Source of the DNA: an uncultured Pseudodesulfovibrio sp.
GTDB taxonomy: Bacteria > Desulfobacterota > Desulfovibrionia > Desulfovibrionales > Desulfovibrionaceae
Assembly (NCBI RefSeq): GCF_963662885.1
Contig: NZ_OY760064.1
Location: forward strand, 310,001-374,000
DNA: 64,000 bases
Direction: 5' to 3'
A program made the position numbers and the translations under genes. How positions within the stretch are numbered: the stretch's first letter is position 1; each line of letters starts with the position of its first letter. The notes under the pieces are model-generated. The model saw only the letters and a program-made list of their open reading frames with translations, ran no database searches and was not told where the DNA came from. Shown here piece by piece: positions 51,458 through 64,000 of the stretch.

Positions 51458-53164
51458 CTAGAACAGGCCGGGCAGGAACACGAAGCTCATCAGCGACGCG
51501 ACGATGCCGACAACGACGCCGTACAGCAGGAAGGGCCATACGGTGCGCTTCAGGATCTGGCCTTCCATGCCGGACAGGCCAACAACGGCGCAAGCGGCGA
51601 CGATGTTGTGGATGCAGACCATGTTGCCCATGCCACCACCGACAGCCTGCGCGGCCACGATGATCTGGCGCGGCAGCTCGAGCTGCGAGGCGACGCCCCA
51701 CTGGAACTCGGCGAAGAGCAGGTCGGAAACGGTGTTGGAACCGGTGATGAACGCACCCAGACCACCCACGAAGGAGGCAACCATGGGCCAGGCGTTACCG
51801 GCGACAGCGGCGACGGCCTTAGCCATTGCCAGAGGCATGGACGGGTAGGAGTGCGGGTTCAGGGCGGTGTCGGCGATGCCGGAACCGCGGAAGATGGAGA
51901 CCAGGGCGACCGCCGCGAACAGGGCGATGGTCGGGTTCTTCATGGTCTTGAAGGCCTGGGACCAGGACAGCTTGACCTTCTCGGCGGGCATGCCGTGGAT
52001 GAGCACGGTCAGCAGCGCGACCAGGATGAACGGAATGGTACCGGGCAGGTACAGGTAAGCGATGGAGGCGTTAACGGACTTGAAGCCGAGGATGCCGGTG
52101 AAGCTGATCTTCTGGGCTGCGAGCATGCCCTTGAGTCCGAGCTCGGGGATACGGGTCACGACCAGGATCAGGCCGATCAGGATGTACGGCAGCCAGGCGC
52201 GGAACTGGCTCATGTGAGCCTTGAACTCGGAAGCGTCGGCGGACACGGTACCGGTCCATTCGGGATCCCACTTGGCAGGGTCACCGAAGTCCCAGGTCTT
52301 CTTGGGCATGCAGAAGCCCTTCTTGGCGCCGATGATGATGATGCCGAGGCCGATCAGACCACCGATCAGGGACGGGAACTCGGGACCGACGTTCCAGGCG
52401 AAGATCAGGTAGGGAACGGTGAAGGCCACGGCGGCGAAAATGCAGAACTTCCAGGCGGCGAAGCCGGCCTTCCAGCTGCGCTCGGGACCGAAGAAGCGGG
52501 TGATGAAGCCGAGCATGAAGATCGGGAGGATGAAGATCATGCCCAGGTGCATCAGGGTGGCCCACTGGCCGACGACCATGTTGAAGTCGCCCATGTTGGC
52601 GAAGTTCACGGCAGCGCCGGACTGGACAGCGGCGTCAACGCTCGGAGCCAGGAACTTGAGGCCCAGAACGACCGGGGTACCGACCGCGCCGAAGGTGACG
52701 GGGAAGGAGTTGAAGACCAGGCAGATGATGGCTGCGGCCAGGGGCGGGAAGCCCAGGGAGAGCAGCAGCGGGGCGGCCAGAGCGGCCGGGGTGCCGAAGC
52801 CGGCGGCGCCTTCGATGAAGGCGGCGAACATGTAACCGATGATGATCGCCTGGATGCGGCGGTCAGGGGTGATGTTCTGCATGCCGTGCTGGATGGTCTC
52901 CATGCCGCCGGAATGCTGCAGGGTGCGCAGGATCAGGATGGCGCCGAAAACGATGATCAGGATGCCGATGGCGGTCACGAATCCCTGCAGGGTCAGGGCG
53001 GCGACGTAGGCGACGGGCAGGCTCCAGGCCAGAACCGCGCCAGCTGCGGCAGTCAACCATGCCAGGGGCATGGCTTTGGTGGCAGGCCAGCGCAGGCCGA
53101 CCATGAGCACGAGCGCCACCAGGATGGGCAGCAGCGCGATAAGCGCGAGCACTTCAATAGACAT
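51458..53164 (-). CDS. lctP: L-lactate permease (LctP/LldP family)
   Basis: This 568-residue inner-membrane protein has about 12-14 hydrophobic segments. Family landmarks are FIEGAAGFGTPAALAAPLLL, VFNSFPVTFGAVGTPV and GALGAFITGSNTVSDLLFAE-like (FVGGLGAFITGSNTVS). It brings lactate (and possibly glycolate) into the cell with protons. It is the second gene of the operon, 112 bases after the pyruvate oxidoreductase stop. Confidence 0.93.
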   Translation of the reverse strand: MSIEVLALIALLPILVALVLMVGLRWPATKAMPLAWLTAAAGAVLAWSLPVAYVAALTLQGFVTAIGILIIVFGAILILRTLQHSGGMETIQHGMQNITPDRRIQAIIIGYMFAAFIEGAAGFGTPAALAAPLLLSLGFPPLAAAIICLVFNSFPVTFGAVGTPVVLGLKFLAPSVDAAVQSGAAVNFANMGDFNMVVGQWATLMHLGMIFILPIFMLGFITRFFGPERSWKAGFAAWKFCIFAAVAFTVPYLIFAWNVGPEFPSLIGGLIGLGIIIIGAKKGFCMPKKTWDFGDPAKWDPEWTGTVSADASEFKAHMSQFRAWLPYILIGLILVVTRIPELGLKGMLAAQKISFTGILGFKSVNASIAYLYLPGTIPFILVALLTVLIHGMPAEKVKLSWSQAFKTMKNPTIALFAAVALVSIFRGSGIADTALNPHSYPSMPLAMAKAVAAVAGNAWPMVASFVGGLGAFITGSNTVSDLLFAEFQWGVASQLELPRQIIVAAQAVGGGMGNMVCIHNIVAACAVVGLSGMEGQILKRTVWPFLLYGVVVGIVASLMSFVFLPGLF

Positions 53165-53213
53165 TAAACAAAACCTCCATAGGTGTGAGGAGCAACCCTC
53201 ACGGTTTCAACAG

Positions 53214-53265
53214 ATGTGCGGGACGGGTCAGGCAGAAGCCTCCGCAACAACCCCGTCCCGCACAT
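53214..53265 (-). terminator. Large hairpin between the pyruvate oxidoreductase and lactate permease genes
   Basis: ATGTGCGGGACGGG (53214-53227) pairs perfectly with CCCGTCCCGCACAT (53252-53265) around a 24-base loop. No T-run follows on the minus strand. It could protect the 3' end of the highly needed first gene or reduce read-through into the rest. Confidence 0.5.
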
Positions 53266-53276
53266 GCCTCTAACTA

Positions 53277-56867
<3,591 letters not shown>

Positions 56868-56950
56868 TCGATTCATCTCCTATTGATAGGTCGTCGGAAT
56901 TTCTTGGTGTCCGCCGAGCGGACCCGTTCGTTTGATGACACGGTCCTTAC

Positions 56951-56967
56951 TCAACTTCCGTGCCAAC
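56951..56967 (-). promoter_or_regulatory. Sigma-54-like promoter for the lactate operon
   Basis: On the minus strand the sequence is TTGGCACGGAAGTTGAG: a perfect -24 box TGGCACG, 4 bases, then TTGA in place of TTGC. Spacing GG-N10 is exact, only the final C of the -12 box is changed. Start of transcription would fall near 56939, some 70 bases before the por start. The neighbouring gene pair codes for a sigma-54 response regulator and its kinase, supporting the call. Confidence 0.6.
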
Positions 56968-57075
56968 TTTGTGAATTTTTAAATCAACCGGAATTACGGT
57001 GGGTTGCAAAAAAGGTGGGGCTGAGGAGCTTGCTTCCGGCAATACGCTAGTCTGAAAAATAGGACGAAAAAGGTC

Positions 57076-57099
57076 TTGCGGACATTATAAAGTCCGGAA
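57076..57099. promoter_or_regulatory. Candidate activator site before the lactate operon
   Basis: TTGCGGAC (57076-57083), spacer ATTATAAA, GTCCGGAA (57092-57099) is an inverted repeat matching at 7 of 8 positions, centred about 150 bases upstream of the predicted start of transcription. This is the usual enhancer distance for a sigma-54 response regulator. Confidence 0.4.
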
Positions 57100-57136
57100 C
57101 CGTGGACCATTATCTCCAAAAGGGCCGGATGCGGCG

Positions 57137-57168
57137 AAAAAAAAGTCTGTCCAAAAAAAAGGACAGAC
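57137..57168 (-). terminator. Terminator of the lurSR-tag transcript
   Basis: GTCTGTCC (57145-57152), loop of eight A, GGACAGAC (57161-57168); the A-run 57137-57144 is T on the minus strand. It separates the regulator/tag transcript from the lactate operon. Confidence 0.82.
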
Positions 57169-57201
57169 CGGAAAATGCCGGAATACAGTAGTATTTTCAC
57201 G

Positions 57202-57765
57202 TTATGAGCGGACTGGTCTGGTCCAGGCAGGCACGGCCTCGAGTATCGTTTTGTGGACAGGACAGGACTCCACATGCGCCCCTTTCAGGTACCCGGAACT
57301 CATCAGGAATTCCCCGACAATCTCTCCGCCCACGAACTTGAAACGTTTTTTGAAGAGCTTGACCCAATCCTCCTTGGGCAGCGGATGGTGCTCGTCCAGC
57401 CATTGTTTGAATGACCCGTGCTCGCGTTGCAGATCGAGAATCGCGTTCGCGTTGTGGATGGCCGCGTTGACCTTGAGCTTGTTACGGATAATGCCCGCGT
57501 CGGCCAGAAGCCGCGTCCGGTCCGATTCTCCGTACGCGGCCACGGTGGGGATGTCGAATCCGTCGTAGGCCTTGCGGAAGTTCTGTTCCTTGTTGAGGAT
57601 CGTCCGCCAGCTCAGACCGGCCTGGTTGATTTCCAGGACCAGCAGGGCGAAAAGTTCGGTATCGTCCGTGACCGGGAAGCCGTAGCGGGTGTCATGATAG
57701 ACGCGATCCACGTCATCCTTGTCGCGCGAGGCGCAGAAGTCGCAGTAGGAATCAAAGTCGGCCAT
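57202..57765 (-). CDS. tag: DNA-3-methyladenine glycosylase I (Tag)
   Basis: This 187-residue repair enzyme removes 3-methyladenine from DNA. The zinc/Cys site pattern (CDFC near the start, YHDTRYGFP, and AHVESCPVHK at the end) and LEINQAGLSWRTILNKEQNF, which surrounds the base pocket, are clear. It is somewhat diverged at the N-terminus from E. coli Tag (C-D-F-C-A-S-R in place of the common C-x-W motif). The start is set by TAGGAGAC 3 bases upstream. It is 8 bases after the response regulator stop and so appears as the third gene of the regulator operon, with no obvious functional link. Confidence 0.85.
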   Translation of the reverse strand: MADFDSYCDFCASRDKDDVDRVYHDTRYGFPVTDDTELFALLVLEINQAGLSWRTILNKEQNFRKAYDGFDIPTVAAYGESDRTRLLADAGIIRNKLKVNAAIHNANAILDLQREHGSFKQWLDEHHPLPKEDWVKLFKKRFKFVGGEIVGEFLMSSGYLKGAHVESCPVHKTILEAVPAWTRPVRS

Positions 57766-57773
57766 CGAGTCTC

Positions 57774-59213
<1,440 letters not shown>

Positions 59214-59214
59214 G

Positions 59215-61869
59215 TCACTCCCCTTGTTTTTCTTCGCTCAGCACCGTGCTGATGGCATGGGACAGGTCCTGCTTGTCATAGGGTTTGATAACCACGAGTC
59301 GGATGTTCGGCAAGTCCGCGGCTGCGGATACCGCATCCTCGCGTCCGGAAATAAGGATCACGGGCAGGCCCGGTGCGATGACCGCGAGCCGCCGTGCCAG
59401 CTGGGTTCCGCTCATGCCGGGCATGTCGTAGTCCGTGATGACCAGATCGTACTCCTTGGGCATGTCGTTGACACGGCGCAGGGCCGAAAGCGGGCTTTCC
59501 TGGCCGTCGACCACGAATCCCATTGTTTCGAGCAGGCGGGGAGTCGTCTGGAGCTGGTCCGCGTCATCCTCCACGAAGAGGATGTGCGCGCCCAGGTTGC
59601 GCGGGGCGCCGGCGAGGTCCACATCGCTGCACAGCCCCTCGTCGCCCTTGGGCAGATAAATGGAGAAGGTCGTGCCGCCGCCCTCGCGCGGGCCGACCAG
59701 CAGGCCGCCCTTGTGGCTGCGGACGATGCCGTGGACGACCGCCAGCCCCAGTCCCGTGCCTTCGGTCTTGTCCTTGGTCGTAAAGAACGGATCGAAGATC
59801 TTGTCCACGATGTCCTGGGGGATGCCCGGCCCGTTATCCTCGACAACCAGGCGGACGTACTCACCCGGTTGCAGGCCGAGAATGTCGGCGTCCTCGCCCG
59901 AGACCTCGGCCAGGTCCAGACGAACCTCAATGGTGCCGCCTGCCCTGCGCAGGGCATGGAAGGCGTTGGTGCACAGGTTCATGACCACCTGATGGATCTG
60001 GGTCGGGTCCGCGTTCACGCAGGACAGGTTCTCCTTGATATTGGACCGGACCTCGATCTTGCGGGGCATGGAGGATTCCAGCAGCCCGATGGCCTCGGTG
60101 ATGACCGCGCCCACGTCCGTGGGCCGGAACCCTTCGGTGGACGGGCGGCTGAAAGCCAGGATCTGCTTGACCACACGGCCGCCGCGCCGGGCCGCCTTCA
60201 GCACCCGCTCCAGATCCCTGGTGGTCATGGATTCCGGGTCCAGGTCACCCACGGCCAGTTCGGTGGAGTTGATGATGCTGGTCAGGATGTTGTTGAAGTC
60301 ATGGGCGATGCCGCCGGCCAGTGTGCCGATGGCCTCCATCTTCTGGGATTGCAGGAGCTGTTTTTCCAGGTTCAACTCGGTGGTGATGTTGTCGGCCATG
60401 GAGAGCACGCCCACGATCTGGCCTGAGCGGTCGTTGATGGGTACCTTGGTGACCTCGATCCAGGCCGGGTTGCCCTCGGCGTCGGCCAGCTTGCGGCGCT
60501 CCTTGCGGAAGGCCTGGCCGTTGCGGATGACGGATTTGTCCGCGCCCGAAGCCCAGGACGCGTAGTCCAGGTCCGGGATGACGTCGTGGATGGTCTTCTG
60601 GTCCATGTATTCCACGTTCTCCAATCCGAAGAACTCCGAGAACGCCCGGTTGGTGCCGAGATATTGTCCCTCGGCGTCCTGCCAGGACACCAGCTGGGGG
60701 ACCGTGTCCATCAGGGTCTGCTGGAAGGCGAGCTGATCCTTGATCTTACGTTCCACCTTGCGTCGTTCGAGCATGGTCACGGTCAGGAAGACGAGAACCA
60801 TGACCAGCAGGACGAAGCTGACCATGATCGTCCAGAAGACTTCCTTGGAGAGTTCGTAGAATGCCTTGGGGGCGTTGATGATGTGGCTCCCCTTGGGCAG
60901 AAGGTCCATATCCAGGCGGAGGCGCTTCATGACTTTGTAGTCGAAGATGTACTGGCCGGTGGTCTCGCGGAACACGGGAATGGCGTCCGGGCTTTTGCCG
61001 TCCAGGATTTCCAGGGCTATCTCGGCGGCCCGCTGGCCGTGGAGGTAGCCGGAGAGCATGTTGCCGCCCACCGCGCCGTTGCCGGCCAGGAACTCCCAGG
61101 CCGTATAGATGGGTACGGGGGAGCGGTCGTAAATGGCCTGCATGGCCTCTTCGGCCGTCAGGAAGCGGCCGTCGATGACCTGATAATAGGGAATGAAGAA
61201 GAGAAACGTGTCCCGGGGCAGGTTGGCAATCCGGTCGAGCACGTTTTTCAGCGACATATCAGTCCAGTATTCGGCCTCCAGCGGGACCTTGTAGCGCGCC
61301 AGCTGGTTCTTGACCTGACGCTTGATGGCCGCGCCGGCCGTGGACGAGTCGCCGACCACGACGATGCGCTTCTTGTCCGGATGCAGGCGCAAGGCCACGT
61401 CCAGGGTTTTGGACAAGTCGAAGTTCTCGATGACGCCCGTTGCGTTGTCGGAGTCCGTGTCGTCGGTGTTCAGGAAGTTTACGCCGCAATAGACCAGCGG
61501 CACGCCGGGAAAGAGAATGTCCCGATATTGTGTCGCGAAGGTATAGGCGTCGTTGTCCGAGGTCATGATCAGGTCGAACTTCTCGTTCTTGAACTTTTCC
61601 TTGTACAGCCGCAGCAGCATGCGGGTGACGTCCTCGTAATTGTACCGCTTGGCGTCCATGTATTCGATCTGGAGGTCGATCTTGTAGTGGCTGTTCTCCA
61701 GTACAGAGCGGATGCCGCGCATGATCGCGTCGGACCACTGGTAGCCATGATGGTAGGAGTTCAGACAGAGAACGCTTTTCTTGGGTTTTTCTACAGCGGC
61801 AAGCGCAGGACTGGCGGAAACGATGCCGAGGCAGAATATAAGCAGGGTCAGATAGAGTATTTTACGCAT
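59215..61869 (-). CDS. Hybrid sensor histidine kinase with periplasmic ABC-binding-like sensor (LurS-like)
   Basis: This kinase of about 884 residues starts with signal-type MRKILYLTLLIFCLGIVSAS. The periplasmic domain to about residue 340 looks like an ABC substrate-binding (ABC_sub_bind) fold: VLCLNSYHHGYQWSDAIMRGI, DLIMTSDNDAYTFATQY and VPIYTAWEFLAGNGAVGG. A membrane helix (near 350-375) follows, then a PAS domain, HisKA with the phosphorylated His in GGIAHDFNNIL, the HATPase (NLCTNAFHALR, DNGPGIP, GTGLGLAVVHG) and a C-terminal receiver (VITDYDMPGMSG). The start at 61869 is one of two ATGs (the other is 61884). The kinase precedes its regulator with a 1-base gap. Confidence 0.88.
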   Translation of the reverse strand: MRKILYLTLLIFCLGIVSASPALAAVEKPKKSVLCLNSYHHGYQWSDAIMRGIRSVLENSHYKIDLQIEYMDAKRYNYEDVTRMLLRLYKEKFKNEKFDLIMTSDNDAYTFATQYRDILFPGVPLVYCGVNFLNTDDTDSDNATGVIENFDLSKTLDVALRLHPDKKRIVVVGDSSTAGAAIKRQVKNQLARYKVPLEAEYWTDMSLKNVLDRIANLPRDTFLFFIPYYQVIDGRFLTAEEAMQAIYDRSPVPIYTAWEFLAGNGAVGGNMLSGYLHGQRAAEIALEILDGKSPDAIPVFRETTGQYIFDYKVMKRLRLDMDLLPKGSHIINAPKAFYELSKEVFWTIMVSFVLLVMVLVFLTVTMLERRKVERKIKDQLAFQQTLMDTVPQLVSWQDAEGQYLGTNRAFSEFFGLENVEYMDQKTIHDVIPDLDYASWASGADKSVIRNGQAFRKERRKLADAEGNPAWIEVTKVPINDRSGQIVGVLSMADNITTELNLEKQLLQSQKMEAIGTLAGGIAHDFNNILTSIINSTELAVGDLDPESMTTRDLERVLKAARRGGRVVKQILAFSRPSTEGFRPTDVGAVITEAIGLLESSMPRKIEVRSNIKENLSCVNADPTQIHQVVMNLCTNAFHALRRAGGTIEVRLDLAEVSGEDADILGLQPGEYVRLVVEDNGPGIPQDIVDKIFDPFFTTKDKTEGTGLGLAVVHGIVRSHKGGLLVGPREGGGTTFSIYLPKGDEGLCSDVDLAGAPRNLGAHILFVEDDADQLQTTPRLLETMGFVVDGQESPLSALRRVNDMPKEYDLVITDYDMPGMSGTQLARRLAVIAPGLPVILISGREDAVSAAADLPNIRLVVIKPYDKQDLSHAISTVLSEEKQGE

Positions 61870-62146
61870 GGTGGCTCTTTTTGGCATTTCTCGTGCATAA
61901 TAAAAATCACGCAAAAGGTGATGCCCGGACGTATGCAAAGGATGGGCCTTTGCGCTTCAAAGTCAAGGCGGCGCACTCCGGGCAGCTTCACCATCTCCCG
62001 GAAAATTGGTCAAGGGAATGATATATTTCCTAGAATTGGGGTGACAAAACGGCAAACCGTGATTATTCTGATTTGTGTAAACAAGTGTCTATCTCGTGCC
62101 GTTTTGTCTATATTGTCTGAATTGTTACATTTCAAGGAGAGTTCAA

Positions 62147-62449
62147 GTGGTCAGACATATCGTCATGTGGACGTTGAAGGATGAGGCCGAAGGCCAGACT
62201 GCAAAGGAAAACGGCGCGAAGATGAAAGAGATTCTGGAGGCGCTCAAGGGGCGTATCGAGGGTCTCAGGCATATTGAGGTCAGCGTGGACATCGTGGCCG
62301 CCGACCCGGAATGCCATGTGATTCTGTGCTCCGAGCACGACGACGTGGATGCCCTGAACCACTATCAGGATCACCCGGAACATCAGGCCTGCGTTTCCTT
62401 CGTGAAGAAGGTCGCGTCTGGCCGCAAGGCAGTTGATTACGTGATTTAG
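62147..62449 (+). CDS. Dabb-family (stress-responsive A/B barrel) protein
   Basis: This 100-residue protein is of the ferredoxin-like Dabb fold: MVRHIVMWTLKDEAEGQTAK, GLRHIEVSVDIVAADPECHVIL, and DHPEHQACVSFVKKVASGRK. Function is unknown; some members are enzymes of polyketide or monooxygenase type, or stress induced. The GTG at 62147 is the start because AAGGAG is 8 bases upstream; the open frame reaches 62096 but its sequence is not protein-like. Confidence 0.85.
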   Translation: MVRHIVMWTLKDEAEGQTAKENGAKMKEILEALKGRIEGLRHIEVSVDIVAADPECHVILCSEHDDVDALNHYQDHPEHQACVSFVKKVASGRKAVDYVI

Positions 62450-62546
62450 CAGGGGCGGGCGGGGCTTCCCGTCCACCTCGTGTCTGAGGGGTGAATCCTA
62501 ACCCACGCGGCCTGAAGGGAAGGAAGGCCGCGCCAAGGAGGATACC

Positions 62547-62915
62547 ATGTCCATGCGTTTTGACCAGGAACGGAAGCGGATCATCTGCCGCTGGGAAGAA
62601 CCCACCAAAGTGGTCATGAACAAGAAGGAAGGCCTGATCAACCGTTCCCGAATGATTACCGTAAAGGTAAACGACAACGGCAAGTTGAACAGCAAGGATC
62701 GGAAACGCCATGCGGATCATCCCATGTTCCCGATCATCAGCCGGTTCAACCAGATGCTCAATTCCATCGAGTGCTATCCGAAGTGCGACAGGGAGTACCG
62801 CTGCGCGGTCTGCGGCGCCACTCACGGCGTCAGCCCCCACTTCGACACAGAGAGCCAGTCCATTGTCTGGCTGTGCAAGGAGCATCTGGACAACTCGCCC
62901 AAGCTGGACGCCTAG
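62547..62915 (+). CDS. Small Cys-containing protein of unknown function
   Basis: This 122-residue protein has no signal peptide. The start follows GGAGG. It is basic in the first half and ends with a cysteine group (ECYPKCDREYRCAVCGATHG, then LCKEHLD) that looks like a small zinc-binding knuckle. I do not recognise a family. It stands alone, with a terminator after it. Confidence 0.65.
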   Translation: MSMRFDQERKRIICRWEEPTKVVMNKKEGLINRSRMITVKVNDNGKLNSKDRKRHADHPMFPIISRFNQMLNSIECYPKCDREYRCAVCGATHGVSPHFDTESQSIVWLCKEHLDNSPKLDA

Positions 62916-62981
62916 ACATTCCGGTTTGTTCGGGGCCTGACAACCCGAGTGACCGTCTTTGTCCGGAAAAAAAGACTACAC

Positions 62982-63021
62982 GGCGCATCCGTCTCATACT
63001 GACGGGTGCGCCTTTTTTTTT
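62982..63021 (+). terminator. Rho-independent terminator
   Basis: GGCGCATCCGTC (62982-62993) pairs with GACGGGTGCGCC (63001-63012) with one G-U, then nine T. Confidence 0.88.
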
Positions 63022-63103
63022 GCGCCATCCCCTCTGCTGAAAGAACCCACATGGAGGCTCGGATGGCATGGCTTCCCGCCCGCCTGAGGGCACGTTCTGT
63101 TGG

Positions 63104-63160
63104 TATAATCATCTAGGCAAGAATCCGCCGGTCATGTCCGAATGACCGGCGGATTCTTGC
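63104..63160 (+). ncRNA. 19-bp hairpin following a TATAAT box
   Basis: GCAAGAATCCGCCGGTCAT (63117-63135) and ATGACCGGCGGATTCTTGC (63142-63160) form a perfect stem with loop GTCCGA. TATAAT lies at 63104-63109, but no good -35 is seen 17 bases upstream. The hairpin has no T-run. It may be an RNA element or a remnant of a repeat; a small RNA is only a possibility. Confidence 0.3.
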
Positions 63161-63237
63161 GCACAGCTGACAAGTATTGCCCGGAATAGTCCGGAATATC
63201 GGACTGGTTGTTCATGTGTTGAGGGGTACGGGTAAAG

Positions 63238-63269
63238 AAAAAGGCCCCGCGTTGGAACGCGGGGCCTTT
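63238..63269 (-). terminator. Terminator of nhaB
   Basis: AAAGGCCCCGCGTT (63240-63253) and AACGCGGGGCCTTT (63256-63269) form a strong stem; A-rich 63235-63242 becomes a T-run on the minus strand. It lies 22 bases after the nhaB stop. Confidence 0.85.
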
Positions 63270-63291
63270 GGGGTTGCCGTTTGGTCGGTCG

Positions 63292-64000
63292 CTACCAGGA
63301 GAAGAAGTAGGTGGCGGCCAGGCCGGTCAGGGACATGGTGATGGTGTAGGGCAGGGCCAGGACGACCATGCGCCCGTAGGACAGTCGGATGACCGGAGCG
63401 AGCGCCGAGGTCAACAGGAACAGGAAGGCGGCCTGTCCGTTGGGGGTGGCCACGGACGGGATGTTGGTTCCGGTGTTGATGGCGATGGCCAGGTGATCGA
63501 AGTGGGTCATCAGCTTGGAGACCTGGTCCTGCATCCCCGCGGGCAGGGAGGCGATGACGTCGGTGCGCACCAGGTGCGGGTCGGTCAGCTTGTCCATGAG
63601 GCCCACGGCGTCGGTCACGCCCGGAACGGTCGCGAGCAATTGCTCGAAGTGCATTTTGGTCTCCGAGATATACACCGTGGCCACGAACACGTTGTCCGAG
63701 ATCATGGAGAGCAGGCCGTTTGCCATATAATATGCGGCGAGCTGGGTCTGTCCCTCCAGGGCGAGAACGAAGTGCATGACCGGAGCGAACAGGTGCTGGT
63801 CGTGGATGACGCCGACGATGGCGAAGAAGACGACAAGCAGGGCGGTGAAGGGCAGGGCCTCTTCAAAGGCGGGGCCGAGCTGGTGTTCATCGATGAAGCC
63901 GTTGAAGGCGGTCAGGAGAACGATGACCGACAGGCCGATGATACCGACTTCAGCCAGGTGGAAGGCCAGAGCCAGGATGAGCCAGACGCCGATGAGGGCC
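63292..64000 (-). CDS. nhaB: Na+/H+ antiporter NhaB, C-terminal part (runs off the window)
   Basis: About 235 C-terminal residues of a sodium/proton antiporter are visible. VWLILALAFHLAEVGIIGLS, AFEEALPFTALLVVFFAIVG, NTGTNIPSVATPNGQAAF and LTSALAPVIRLSYGRMVVLALPY match NhaB closely. The protein lowers internal Na+ and regulates pH. Between ISETKM and the NTGTN motif lies a loop of about 60 residues, longer than I recall for E. coli. The N-terminal part is outside the window. Confidence 0.9.
   Translation of the reverse strand, partial: ALIGVWLILALAFHLAEVGIIGLSVIVLLTAFNGFIDEHQLGPAFEEALPFTALLVVFFAIVGVIHDQHLFAPVMHFVLALEGQTQLAAYYMANGLLSMISDNVFVATVYISETKMHFEQLLATVPGVTDAVGLMDKLTDPHLVRTDVIASLPAGMQDQVSKLMTHFDHLAIAINTGTNIPSVATPNGQAAFLFLLTSALAPVIRLSYGRMVVLALPYTITMSLTGLAATYFFSW

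Larger units (their letters stand above)
56868..57201. other. 334-base control region between tag and the pyruvate oxidoreductase gene
   Basis: It has no gene. From right to left it holds the tag terminator, an inverted repeat that may bind the regulator, and the sigma-54-like promoter, followed by the leader of the pyruvate oxidoreductase mRNA. Confidence 0.65.
62916..63291. other. 376-base gene-free stretch near the right end
   Basis: It holds the terminator of the Cys protein, the 19-bp hairpin and the terminator of nhaB. I see no open frame or promoter beyond the isolated TATAAT. Confidence 0.6.

Noticed and set aside
57001..57025. A second sigma-54 promoter at GCAAAAAAGGTGGGG (minus strand).
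   Set aside because: The -12-like GC is present, but the bases 10 upstream are CC, not the invariant GG.

Overview
The window comes from a GC-rich, anaerobic, sulfate-reducer-type deltaproteobacterium (Desulfovibrionales, most like Desulfovibrio or Pseudodesulfovibrio). The main reason is the operon at 42.4-56.9 kb, which has the gene order of the Desulfovibrio lactate-to-acetate operon: pyruvate:ferredoxin oxidoreductase, lactate permease, D-lactate dehydrogenase, Fe-S subunit, pta, ackA, lldG, fused lldEF. Rubredoxin, two tungsten-type aldehyde:ferredoxin oxidoreductases and a WtpABC tungstate importer agree with this. The assignment rests on gene content, not on a database search.

Region 1 (1-12.2 kb, minus strand) is a compact gene set for polyamine/GABA uptake and breakdown. 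It holds a GabT-like aminotransferase, a tungsten-type AOR, PotABCD, an amidohydrolase, a putrescine-type aminotransferase and an aldehyde dehydrogenase that runs off the left edge. An orphan sigma-54 activator lies just upstream. The 387-base gap between activator and operon has a well-spaced -24/-12 element (GG-N10-GC) and palindromes at enhancer distance. This is the most interesting candidate system in the window: putrescine to GABA to succinate semialdehyde, with at least one aldehyde oxidation step handing electrons to ferredoxin.

Region 2 (12.5-19.6 kb) is mostly housekeeping: a periplasmic binding protein, tRNA-Ala(CGC), a CgeB-like glycosyltransferase, rlmE, yebC, ruvC, a secreted Met/Glu/Lys-rich protein, ruvAB and an unusual C-x-C rubredoxin. 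A candidate small RNA and a repeat-like hairpin element follow.

Region 3 (20.0-33.5 kb) is mixed accessory metabolism: a second AOR overlapping a class II aldolase and a CPBP membrane protease, a TPR protein, a DUF401 permease, two tandem STAS-like proteins, a Cys-rich ferredoxin protein, small membrane proteins and wtpCBA. The tungstate importer supplies the metal that both AORs probably need.

Region 4 (33.5-42.3 kb) holds typA, a solute-binding-like protein, an amino-acid permease with aspartase, an RlpA lipoprotein, HU and a chemotaxis receptor.

Region 5 (42.4-62.0 kb, minus strand) is the lactate operon preceded by tag and a hybrid kinase/sigma-54 response regulator pair arranged like LurSR. 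A sigma-54-like promoter lies before the pyruvate oxidoreductase gene, and a strong terminator follows lldEF. The right end has a Dabb-family protein, a small Cys-containing protein, several hairpins and the 3' part of nhaB.
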